Positions 25,911-39,000 of a stretch of DNA of 64,000 nucleotides are shown here, piece after piece. The stretch lies in contig OZ176052.1 of the NCBI GenBank assembly GCA_964247055.1, positions 62,001-126,000 of the forward strand. Direction: 5' to 3'. Positions within the stretch are counted from its first letter, which is position 1; each line of letters opens with the position of its first letter. The DNA comes from Paragordius varius. Its lineage: Eukaryota > Nematomorpha. The notes under the pieces are model-generated. The model saw only the letters and a program-made list of their open reading frames with translations, ran no database searches and was not told the DNA's origin. Made by a program: the position numbers and the translations under genes.

Positions 25911-28900
25911 ATTTACAATTTAAATTCACTCTTGAACAACTCAAATTCACCCTAAGTATAAATTATGTGTTTTCGGGCAGCTAATGGCATAGTTTAGTAT
26001 TTTTTCAGTATTATATATATGCTTTACAGGTAATTTTATTATTTTTTAAAATGTATAAAAAAATATAGGTAATTTTTAATCTTAAAAAACACATAATTTA
26101 TTTTAGGGGGTGATTTTGAATTGTTTAAGGGTGATTTTGAATTGTTCAAGGGTGATTTTGAATTGTTCAAGGGTGAATTTGAATTGTTCAAGGGTGAATT
26201 TGAATTGTTTGAGGGTGAATTTGAATTATTCAAGGGTGAATTTGAATTGTCCAAGGGTGAATTTGAACTGTTCGTGGGTGAATCTGAATTGTTCGAAGGT
26301 GAATTTGAATTGTTCAAGGGTGAATTTGAATTGTTCAAGGGTAAATTTGAACTGTAAATGACATATATATTCCTAGATCAACAACAAATAGTTGAAGAAC
26401 AATCCTCATCGAGTAGTGATTATAAAACGAGTAAAGACGAAAATGAGTCGAGTGGAACTCTCACTTCATCAAAAAAGGACAATAAGGCGCAATCTCAACA
26501 AGACACCTCAAAAGATGATGGTTTCTTCTTTTACTTACTTACTTACTTATTTGAATTCGCTTTTTAAAATTCTTTTCTGGATTGCAAAGTTAACCTTTAT
26601 AATTTCTATTTATACTTTCATTAAATTCTATTTAATTATCTTTTATCGTTATCTTACGGATTTTAACAACTGTTTATTACAAAACATAACCAATCCGTTA
26701 TTTACCATTACAAAGAATATATTGATTTACAGTAAAAATTAAAATTATACCGACCGTAAAACGGAAAAATATAAAGACAAGTATTTTTTTCTAAAATACA
26801 CCTATACATTTTAAATTTTATTTTTTTTTAAATATAACTGATTGTTTCAAATTGCAAAATATAACATAGAAATGTAAATTGGTAGCACAATCAAATGTAG
26901 TTTACGATTATAATTAAATATTATATATATCAAAAATTAAGGTTTTAAAAAATATGGTTGTTTTTTAGAAAAAATATTTGTCTTTATATTTTTCCGTTTT
27001 GTCCGTATAATTTTAGTTTTTACTGTATTATTCACTACGGCTTTTGAAACCCTAAAAGATAAGTCTAAAATGTCCAATTTTAAATTTTACGATTTTTTTT
27101 TCATTTAACCACTATTGAAACCGATTTGATTGGCTAATTTATGTTCTGTTTTTTTAGTTCCATTTAATTTGTATTTATAATATTAATTTACTAGTTAGGA
27201 TAAGCGTATTCTCATTAGTTTGCGATTTTTAAAAAAACCAGCTAAAAACTCATTACTAGTTATATATTACATTTTAGGATCTAGCGATACCCTAACATTT
27301 CGGATTTTTGAGGGGAATATCGGTTATCGAAAACAACAAAATTACCGAACACTCGTTATTCGGCGAGGTCAAACTCTGAAAGATATTTTGCTTGAAAGTT
27401 TACATGCATTTCATCTCCCTGATCAAGCCAATGTTAACAAATACTTGCTCGGAGTTATAATTGCGCCCCCTAACTCAAATCCCAATTCAAATCAAACAAA
27501 CATCAATGTAAGTTTTGGGTTCTGATTTGAAAGTTTTTCTTAGAATAAATTTATATCCTTTACAAAATTTTTGGCTTTTTTCATATATATGTTTTTACGA
27601 AAGTTCTTAGAAGATTGACAAAAAAATTTTATAGCGTTTTCGTCACCTTCTTTATTTTATGGATTATTTTGAGGGTATGCCATTATATTATAAGTTCCTT
27701 AAATTTAATCTTAATAAGGTTAAATTATTCACAGTTCTCTACTAAGCAACCTTATTTTTAGGTATTATGTGGAAATATAAACCCAAAACAATGGTTAATT
27801 TAAAAAATCTACATCACCATAAGTTTGACGGCTTTATAATTTAACTTTTGTACCGAATATTGCGACTTTTATATATGTCTATGTAAATTTACTGAAATGT
27901 TTAATATCGATTGCATATCAGGTGATTACAACCGAACTTAAAAACGTTTCGACTCACGAATCCTCATCTGGCAATGAGCTTCGGAACGAAAATGTTATTA
28001 TGAGTAGCATTCCACTCCATCAGTCTTCCATCATTCATGATCCCAACACTAATATGCCTCAAACAACGATCATTGCTCAGCAGTCCTACAAAGATGGTAT
28101 ATATATATATATCTACTATAACTCTTTTTTCTAAACTTTACCTTATTTTTTGTTTAGAAGATACAGTAAAAATCTAAATTATACGGACAAAACCTAAAAA
28201 TATAAAGACAAATGTTTTTTTTCTAAAAGACAACCATACTTTTTTAAACATCATTTCTAAAAGGATGATTCATTGTTTAAAATTGAAAAGTTTAAAATTG
28301 TCATGTAAATTGGTTATACACAATCAATTATATACTTTACAATCGTAATTTTATAATTTAGGTCAAAATTTTTTAAAAATGTATGGTTGTCTTTTAGAAA
28401 AAAATATTTGTCTTTATATTTTGACTTTTTGTTTGTATGATTTCAGTTTTTACTTTAATATAAAAGAAATCATCTTATAAAACTTTTATTATATATTTGG
28501 CTTTTTGATGATGGTTCTACACAACTTTGACAGTTTTATATTTTAATGATCGGGTCAAAAAATTAAATATGCGAAAGTCCACTAAAATTAAGCCTTATAG
28601 CTATTTAGGGGATTTTAAAAGCGGTTAGTACACGTAATGCTTTTAAAAACCCACAAACATAAAAAAATTTATGATTTATAATTTTGTCGGTCAAACATGG
28701 TTAAGTATTAATTTTTCCTAGTTTTATGAAAGATGTGATTTATGTCTTTTGTCATTTTAAATTTTAACGAAATTCGTTGATTAAAGGAAAGAGCATTTCA
28801 TTTTTATTCTTGATTACACTAATGTTTTACAAAGTTTTAGAAGGTTTTTTTAGATATACGATTTACAATTCGATTTTACCCTTAAACATTAAATTCACCC

Positions 28901-31900
28901 TTGAACAATTCAATCACCCTCAAATAAAATATATGTTTTTTAAGATTAAGAATTACCTATATTTTAATATATTTTTAAAAAATAAAATTTTGTTTTAAAT
29001 TATAAAATTACTGAAAAAAAGAATTAATTATGTCATAAAGATATATTTCATATTAATAATGAGTTATATTAGTTCGAAAAGATTAGTTTATTTTTAGATT
29101 GAATTTGAATTGTTTAAGGGTGAATTTGAATTGTTCCAGGGTGAATTTGAATTGTTCAAGGGTGAATTTGAATTGTTTGAGGGTGAATTTGAACTGTAAA
29201 TGGTATATTTCATAAATTTATATAATTTTATTCCTAGATGCCAACATATCTGGTACAAGTCAATCTCTGTCTCAATCACCACCCTTCTTTACATCTTTGA
29301 CTTCAACAGTTAAGGATTCTTACTACCCCACAGCCTTTATAAGAGATGATTATGACGCTTTTACACAACTCCTTAAATTTTCACAAATGACCCTTACCCC
29401 TACCACCACCACTTTGGGTATTGATTTCCCCCCTAACTTTTTTTTCATGATTAAAAATGTAACTTTTTTAACTTTATTTTGTGCTCAAATACTATTTATG
29501 CTTATAAATGGCTATAAAACTATTTTTTTGGCATATTATTAACTGTTGGATAGATTACATTTTTTAAATTTTTACTATAATTTCTTTTGGTTCAGTTCTA
29601 TTGGTTTTTCAAATGGGTATTTTACTATCACATACATACGTGCAATAGGCGGAAATCAAACTGTAATCCATTCCACAGCTACTCAGACAGCAAATAATCG
29701 CCTTGATTCTACATGTAGTGCTAATCAAACATCGCCCTCTGAAAAGAAAACTCCAGCTGCAAATACCAAAGAAACCTCTCTAGTTTTGCCTTCTACTGAA
29801 GACAGAACTCATGAGGAATTACCTTGTCCTAATTGTCATCAAGATGTGAATAAAACTCCAATTTCAACCAAGGGAACAACATCGACGTCGTCTGCAAGTC
29901 CAAGCCTCGGTTCAAATGCCATTTTTACATTTTCTGCTGACCTGATGAGTCAGCCGGTTAAAACGGGTCCCTACTCTCCGCTCGAAAGCGAGAATATTAA
30001 CCATAAAATTGCCAATAATGAAAAAGTTAGCCTTCTACATTCGCATTCAACCTCTGTAAATTCTCAAATAACTAGCAGTTCTACGGGTTATCATTCATCA
30101 GCAAATTTTGCCATGCCTAGTCTTATACTCCGGCAAAGATTTACGCAAAGAGATGAAGGATTCATCACAATCTATCCTGGATTGTTAAGGTTTTTTTGTA
30201 ATATTAATGATGAGTCCATCTTCTAGATTATCTAATGTCTTTTAATGTAGTAATTTGGGTTTTTTGTTAATCATTTATATAAAATCAAGCATTTACTTCT
30301 TATAAGCCGATTAGGACTGTTTTATATGGAGTTACGCTTCTCTCTTTCTACATTTCTGAACCTTGAGTTCATATAAAAAATGAGGAAAAATTTAGAGTAA
30401 AAATTGAAATTATACGGACCACGGCCTAAAATAAAGGCAAATACTTTTTTTAAAGACAAGGATACTTTTTAAATCTTGATTTATTTAATTAAAACACATT
30501 GTTATAAACTATAAAGTTAGAGGTAGAGAAATTTATTGGTCACACAACTAATTATATATTTAAAAATATAAATAAATTTTTTTTATAGAAAAATTAAGGT
30601 TTGAAAGTATGGTAGGTTGCCTTTTGAAAAAAAAGTATTTGTCTTTATATTTTTACGTTTTGTCCATCCGTATGGTAAATTTCAATTTTACTGTAAAAGC
30701 TTTGGTCTTTGTAATTTCGGTTCTTTATAAAGAAACTTTGAATAAGATATTATATTGGTAACACAACCATTTATATATTTAAAATTGTAAAAAATATTTT
30801 ATATGGGACAAATAAGGTTTAAGTATGGTTGTCTTTTAAAGCAAATATTTGTCTTTACATTTTTACATTTTGTCCATCCGTAGTATAATTTCAATTTTTA
30901 CTGTAAAAGCTTTTATCATTTTTGGCTCTTAGAAACTAAATTGGTTGTATATTTTTTTTCCACATTAAAATTTGTAGGATTGATCGTCAAGACCCCTTAA
31001 ACATTCCCATCGATGCAAATACTTGTGTGGTTCAACTCATTCAATTGGCTATCAATGCATTTCAACTCAACCAACTCATAAGGGATTGTAACATTCAAAC
31101 TTTTCAATTGCTTGAAATGGTCCTTGATAAAGATGGTATACTTTATTTATCATTTACAGTTCAAATTCACCCCCTTAAACAATTCATATTTACCCCCTTA
31201 AATAAATTTTGTATTATTATAATTCAAATTCACCCTTGAACAATTCGAATTCACTCTTAAAATAAATATGTGTTTTTAAAGATCAAAAATTGCCTATATT
31301 TTTTAAAAAAAATGAAATTTTGTTTAAAATTGATATAATACTGAAAAAGAAATAAAACTATGCTATAAAATATATATCAAATTATTGATGAATTATATTA
31401 GCTGCCCGAAAACACATAATTTATTTTTAGGGTGAATTTGAATTATAAATAGTATATATTTATTAAAATACAAGAAGGATTTATTAAAATATTTTTCTTA
31501 GCCCTTAAATTAATACTATGCTTTGAAAAAGTTATTATATTGTGATAGGAATTGAGAATTTTACCAACATTTCAATCCTGACTTTGCAACCTAAATTCAT
31601 ATTTTTTATAATTTAAAAATATTGTTAACTTGATTGTCGGACTTTCACTTTTCAAATCTCTATTTGAAAAATACTTTTTTTTATTTTTATAACTCTTTTG
31701 TTTTCAATTTCCTTATGTATTATATCTGTTTTCTCCTAAAATTTTGTATTTTGGTTATTAAAATGTTTTAATTTAATTTCTAAACTTTTTAGTGATAGAA
31801 CGTGTAATGGAAGATGATGAAAGACCATGGATTTTAATGCAAAACACTTCTAAGGTAAAAAAATTTTTGTGTGAAATTTTTTCCATAACGCAATAATTCT

Positions 31901-34900
31901 TTTAAGGATTGATTTTAACATTTTTTTATATATAACCAATAAAATTTGAAAAATATGCTGAAATTTATAAAATAAGACTTTACTTTAAATGTGTTGCCTA
32001 ATAAGTCATCATTTTTTCAAAGTAGCCCATATTATATATATATTTATATATTTAATACTGGGTTAAGTTACCTTAAATTATAACTCTGTATTACCTTAAT
32101 CATATATACCATTGGAAAAAATATGGTTGCCCTCTTCAATATTAATAAAAAAACTATTGTTTTTTACTTTTTAAAGTAGGTTCTATAAAAAAACTAGATT
32201 TTAACAATAAGTTTTATCTTTCTTTTTATATATATTTACAGTAAAAATTAAAATTATACGGACAAAATGATTTAAAAATATAAAGACAAATTATATTTCT
32301 AAAATACAATTATATTTTTTAAATCTTGATTTTTTTAAATATACCTGATTGTTTTAAACCGGAAAATATAAAATAGATATGTAAATTGGTAGCACAATCA
32401 TATGTAATTTACGATTGCAATTAAATAGCTTATATATCAAAAATTAAGCTTAGTAAGGTCTTTTGAACAAAAATATTTATCTTTATATACCATTTACACT
32501 TCAAATTCACCCTCGAATAATTCAAATTCACCCTAAAAATAAATTATGAAACTTCGATCTAATATAACTCATCATTAAAATTAAATATATTTTTATGGCA
32601 AAGTTTATTATTTTTTCAGTATTATTTTTGTTTACATACAAATTTCTTTTTTTTATAAATATAAAAAATATAGGTAATATATAATCTTAAAAAACACATA
32701 ATTTATTTTAGGGTGAATTTGAATTGTTCGAAGGTGAATTTGAATTATTTAAGGGTGAATTTGAATTGTTTAAGGGTGAATTGAAACTGTAAATGGTATA
32801 TATATGATAGGATTCCATATACAAATATCAAGCGACACGTTTTTGCCTACAATACAGACAAGATAACCATGGACATAACATTAGTGTTTTTGTGGGTAAT
32901 TTGCCACCCTCACTTAGTCAAAGACAATACGAAGCTGTCCTTTCAAACATACTACTCGATAAATGTGAGATTTTACTCGAAATTTGACCTTTTTTTGGTT
33001 AAAACTCTTTGAAAATAAAAAATTTAGTTAGTTGTGGGGATTGAATCTTAAATCCTCTTAAAAGATATTACATGGCATTTGTAATTTTTCCTATAATTTT
33101 TTTGTTTTATAATATCTGAGCTAATATGTTTGTTGAAAAATGTGTTAAAATACTAAATCCTTTAGTTTTTAAACGTATTTTTATTATTTTAATTGAAATA
33201 CCTTATTGGTTCCTTATTTTATATTAATTTGATCTCAAAATAATATATTATCAATACTTTTTTCATAGCTTTAAAATACAGTCATATCGGACCATTTTAT
33301 TATGAATTTGGTTGTTTGATTATGAGTTATACGAATGCCTCCGTTTGCGTTCAAGCTTTTAAAACTCTGAGAAATGCCGTTTATGATGACAAACCTTTGC
33401 AAGTCTTTATTCTACCCATTATTCATGTACGTTTTTTTTAATTACTACTTTGTGTTTTTACCACATTGTATGAAAAAAGTTAGGTTATTTAAATTTTAAA
33501 ATTAGAGCCATTTAATCGAATAAGTATCGAATTGCCAATAATTTTTTGGAAAAAATTATTGGCGATTGTGTTTTAAAAAATATTTAAAAGATAGATACCA
33601 ACACATTGATATAGGGCTGCTATCATATTTTTTTTGCCTGATATATTTAAAATTTAGAATAGTAGAGTAAAATTTGAATTTGGAAAAACTGATCTTTTTT
33701 AAGTAATTATTAAATGAAATTATTTTTAGCCCTCAAGAATACCGGCAAATATAACGCCCCTTCTCATATTCGTAAACGTTAAGAGTGGAGGTTGCCAAGG
33801 ACTGAGTCTTATCTCATCTTTCCGAAAACTTTTGAATCCATTCCAAGTCTGTGATTTAGATAATGGAGGACCCTTACCTGGGTTTGTACCTTTATTTTGT
33901 TTTATTTTAAAAAAATCTTTAATTAAGTTTTTATCTATATTATTAGTTTAGTTGCAGGACTGAAGCGTAATAATATTTGATGCTAGCTTTACAGTAAAAA
34001 TTGAAATTATAGGTAAGGACAAAATGTAAAAATATAAAGACAATTTTTTTTCAAAACAACCATACTTTTTTAAACTTTACTTTATCATATAAAAAACATT
34101 TAATTACGATCGTAAAATACCTAATTGATTGTGTTAACTATTTATCTATATTACACTCTGTAGTTTAAGACAATGGGTTATATTTAATAAAATCAAGATT
34201 GAAATAGTATGGTTGTCCTATGAAAATATTTGCCTTTATATTTTCACTTTTTGTCCGTATAATTTCAATTTTCACTGTATTATTTTTTATTATTTATTGA
34301 ATTTTAACAAAGTTTGAATAATATATGATGTTTTGAAATATATTTTAAGATATTTATGAGTATTATAGCCATTCGATTCATATAATTTAACTGTTTTTTT
34401 TCTTCAATTTTTTGAAATAAATGGTAAAAATTTTATGTGATTTGAAAACAACCGATGATAGTGATTGTATTAAGCCAAGTTCAAGTTTGATATACCGCAT
34501 AAAAAGTAAAGAAAGTAAATCTATAAAATCAAACAATTTATTAAGTTCTGTTTATATTTTTTAAAAATGGAGTTAGGGTGTTCTCATCTACTCATATTTT
34601 ACTCAATCATTTGACGACCTTAGAAAAGAAATTAGCATTATCTTAAAAAATTTACGGTTTTATATTATAAGCAGCCAATCGATTAATTATTATTTAATAA
34701 TTCTTTGTGTGCAGATTATTCATGTTCCGTAATGTGTTGAAGTACAAGATTTTGATTTGCGGAGGTGATGGAACCGTGGGTTGGGTCCTTTCATGTCTCG
34801 ACAATGTCGGACAAGACAGCAAATGCGAAAATCCCCCTTGTGGCGTTATTCCCTTGGGAACAGGTGACAGACAATACTTTAGAAATTAGTTTTTGAGTTT

Positions 34901-36002
34901 TTTTATCTTTGTAATACTGTAAATATTGAAATTATACGGAAAAAACGTAAATATATACAGACAAATTTTTTTTTCTAAAAGACAACCCCATACTTTTCAA
35001 ATCTAAATTCATATCAATATAACTCATTGTTTTAAATGGCAAAGTATGAAATAAAGATATATAATGGTAACACATTCAATTCTATAATTTACAATTGTAA
35101 TTAAATAGCTTATATGCGAAAAAAATTTTAAAAAATTATGGTTGTTTTTATATAAGAAATATCTGTCTTTATATTAACGTTTTATCCGTATGATTTTAAT
35201 TTTACTGTATTTATCTAAAAGTCAAATTTAACATTAAAGGTAAAAGACAAAGAAATACTTTTTAGTAGGTTTCAATTTTTATATTAAAAACTATTGTTTT
35301 GAAAGGGGGAATTGGGGATAGAGATATATAATGTATATATATCACAATTTACAGAACTGACTTTATTGTTGGCCAATCGGATATAGTATGAAGCACATTT
35401 TGTCCACAATAAAATATACAAATTTAATGTTTGTAAGATAAGAAAAAATTGTTTAATTTTACCCATTTATAATTTTTTTATACGCGTTACTGTATTGCCA
35501 ATTTTCCGAAAACAAACAGGGTACTGTAAATATATATATATATATATATATATATAGTTTATGTAAGAAACATCAAGGATTAAAAGACAGTCTCATTTTA
35601 AAAAAATATTTGGCTTTTTCTTTTTTTCGTTTTGTCTGTGTAATTACTGTTTTATCAGTGGTTTACTGGTAAAAGTCATATGCAACTAATTCTTGATATT
35701 TGTTTTAACTAGAGATTTATGAATACCATATATAGTAGTCTTAAATATTCTTTTAACTTTTATTGCTTAATACGCATTTTATAATTGTTAGGCAATGATT
35801 TAGCTCGTGTCCTTAACTGGGGTCCAGGGTACACAGGAGCTGAGGATGCCAACAGTTTACTAAGAGATGTCATCGAAGCCGAGGAAGTTAGATTGGATCG
35901 GTACGATATTAATATATGTTCAATCTTTTTTCATAATTTATTTTTTCATTGGTTTTCGGAAAATTCTTGAGCAAATCTATTATTAAAATATTTCACTTTT
36001 TT

Positions 36003-36064
<62 letters not shown>

Positions 36065-39000
36065 AAAAAAAGATTCAGGTTTACTATGCCCTTAGTATAT
36101 GTTATAGTTTACATTTATATGTTAATAGTTCTTACTTGAATTCAAAAAAATTAATTTTTTGCATTTTAATATGATTTATTTCAGAGAATTTGATAGAGTT
36201 TTAACTAATTATCATTTTAACATAATTAACTAATAATCATAAAAACAAAAAATATAAAGAAGTGGAATGCCATTAGTTGTTAGGTTTAAAATAATTTAAG
36301 ATTCTTCTGAATAATAAAACCAAATAGCACCAATATTGATAAAAAAACCCTCCTTCATATATTTGCATAGTTGGACTTTAGTGTTTCACCCCGATGACAA
36401 ATATACGGATGACAGTAAGTATACGAATTGGTTGAATAACACACAAAATACGGAAGATAATACTCAAATCTACATTATGAACAATTATTGTGGCATCGGA
36501 CTCGATGCTGATATCAGTTTAGATTTCCACATGGCGCGAACTGAAAACCCCAGCAAATTTAGTAGTCGGTAACATTAAATTATCATCAAATAATTTCTAT
36601 AATCATGAGATTTTTTTTGTCTAAAAAGCAGTTTTTTACTAAAAATTTAGAGGGTTAATTAAATCAATTGAAATCTAAAGATTAGCTTTTTTTTGACCTG
36701 TTAATATATAAATTTACAGTAAAAATTGAAATTATACGGACAAAACTTGATATAAAGAATATTTTTTTTCAAAAGACAACCATACTTTTTTTAACCTTAA
36801 TTTATGTTCCTATAAAAAACATTTAATTACAATCGTCAAATAAATAATTGATTGTGATAACAATTTACATTTCTATATTATACTTTGTAGTTTAAATTAA
36901 ATAGTTTTTTATATAGGATAAATTAAGGTTTAGAAAGTATGGTCGTTTTTGAAAAACAATTTTGTCCTTATTTTGTCCGTATAATTTCAATTTTGACTAT
37001 AAAATTATTAAATAATGATTTTTTTCTAAAAAACAATATTTTGCAAATTAGATTTTTTATAAGGTATCTTTTGGAGTTGGTATAAAGGAATAGTTATGTT
37101 TATTGAAATACTCGTTTATATTTTACAATTGTAATCATATGAGTATAAAAATAAATTTTCTAAAAACACTGTTTTCTTTAATAGCCTTTTACCTAATAAT
37201 TTTTGCAGTTTTCTACTAATTAAAATTAAATTTTATTAATGTTAGATTACATAATAAGAGTGTATACTTGAAAATGGGTCTACGCAAAATGATGAAACGA
37301 AAAGTGACGAGAGATTTGCAGAAAGACATTAAACTCGAAGTTGATGGCAAAGAAATTGAAATTCCCCCGGTTGAAGGATTGGTCATTCTCAATATTTTAA
37401 GGTTTCCTTTTCTAGAATAATATTTTACTTTTAATAGAATATAAATATAAATTTTTTTCATAAAATATAAATCTTATTCAGTAAGAAGGTTTATTTGTTT
37501 AATAAATTAGCTATATTAATATGGGCTATAGAATTTTTCAAATTTGGTTTACTGACAACATCATTCATATCCTAAATTTTGCATATTAATTAGATTTACA
37601 GTAAAAATTGAAATTATATGGACAAAATATAAAAAAAAATTTAAACGGCAACCATACTTTTTTAAACCTTAATTTATCCTATAAAAAATTAAAACAATGA
37701 GTTATATTTAAAAAAATCCAGATTTAAAAAGTATGGTTGTCTTTTTGAAAATATATTTGTCTTTATATTTTCACGTTTTGTCCTTCCGTATAATTTTAAT
37801 TTTTACTGTATTTTTCCTAAAATATTTGTTCGCGCTAACTATATCAACAAAAATAGTTTTTCTATAAAAAAAATAATTTTATTTTATTTTATTTTGACAT
37901 TTACAAAATATAAAAAGAAAATCATTATTATATTGTGCAAGTTTTAATAAGAGTAAAAAATATTACAAAGTCTCGCTTTTATAATTGGTAAGTAAAATAA
38001 ATACCGTTGTTTAAGGATGAATCTACTAACCCTAGTCATATAGGCTATATTAAAAAATCCAGGATCTATATAAATGATTTTTCGTCAAATCAAAAGCTTT
38101 GTCAGACCCTTACACATATTTCTGTTTCTTATACAGTAAAACTTGAAATTATACTGACAAAAGGTAAAAATATAAAGACAAATATTTTTTACTAAAAAAC
38201 AAACATCTTTTTGAATTTTGATTTTTTTTAAATATAACTCATTGTTTTAAACTATAAAGTAGGAAATATAGATGTAAATTGATAACACATGCAATTATAT
38301 ATTTTCTAATTGTAAATAAATCAATTTGATTGTCTTTCTGGAAAAAATATTTGTCTTTATATATTTTTACGTTTTGTCCGTGTATAATTTCAGTTTTTAC
38401 TGTAAAAATATATCGTTTCGTGCTGCCTTATCAGTTGGGGGAGTGGTGCGAATCTGTGGGGCGCTGAGAAAGAGGACCCCCAATTATTCCAGAAACCAAC
38501 TCATTATGACGGAATGCTGGAAATCGTAGGAGTTTCAGGCGTCGTTCATATGGGACAAATTCAGTCCGGACTTCGAAGTGGTCTCCGTATAGCTCAGGGT
38601 GGACATGTAATTATTTCCATTTTAACTTATAACTTACCTGTGCAAGGTAATAGTTATAAATATGGGGATTTTATATTTACAAAATATTGTTTTTATTGAG
38701 CCTGACTGGATATGAATAAGGCATTCATATTGATTAAACTTCTATACTTGATATACGTATATAAATAAATGCAAATTTTAATTTCTTTTGTGATTTTTAA
38801 ATGGTCATTATATTATTAACGTTATTAAGAGCTATCCACACACTAAAATGAATTTTTATCTTCAAATCAACTTATGATTGCATTACCGACTACTTATTAC
38901 CATGAATGCGCATTTAATAGCGGGCACGGGTTATTTAATGTTAAGCAAACCTTTCATAACTATTAAATTTTTACAGTAAAAAATGAATATATACGGATAA

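Noticed and set aside
26110-26361. Regular direct repeats resembling a CRISPR array
   Set aside because: Units are head-to-tail 21-mers without spacers, inside a eukaryotic intron; it is a minisatellite.
26039-26361. Open frames of 78-99 codons on both strands
   Set aside because: They are a by-product of the 21-bp tandem unit and have no splice or start context.
30389-30392. Extending the family A copy leftward for a full TACAGTA terminus
   Set aside because: The bases read TTTAGAGTA, so the terminus is altered and cannot be claimed as intact.
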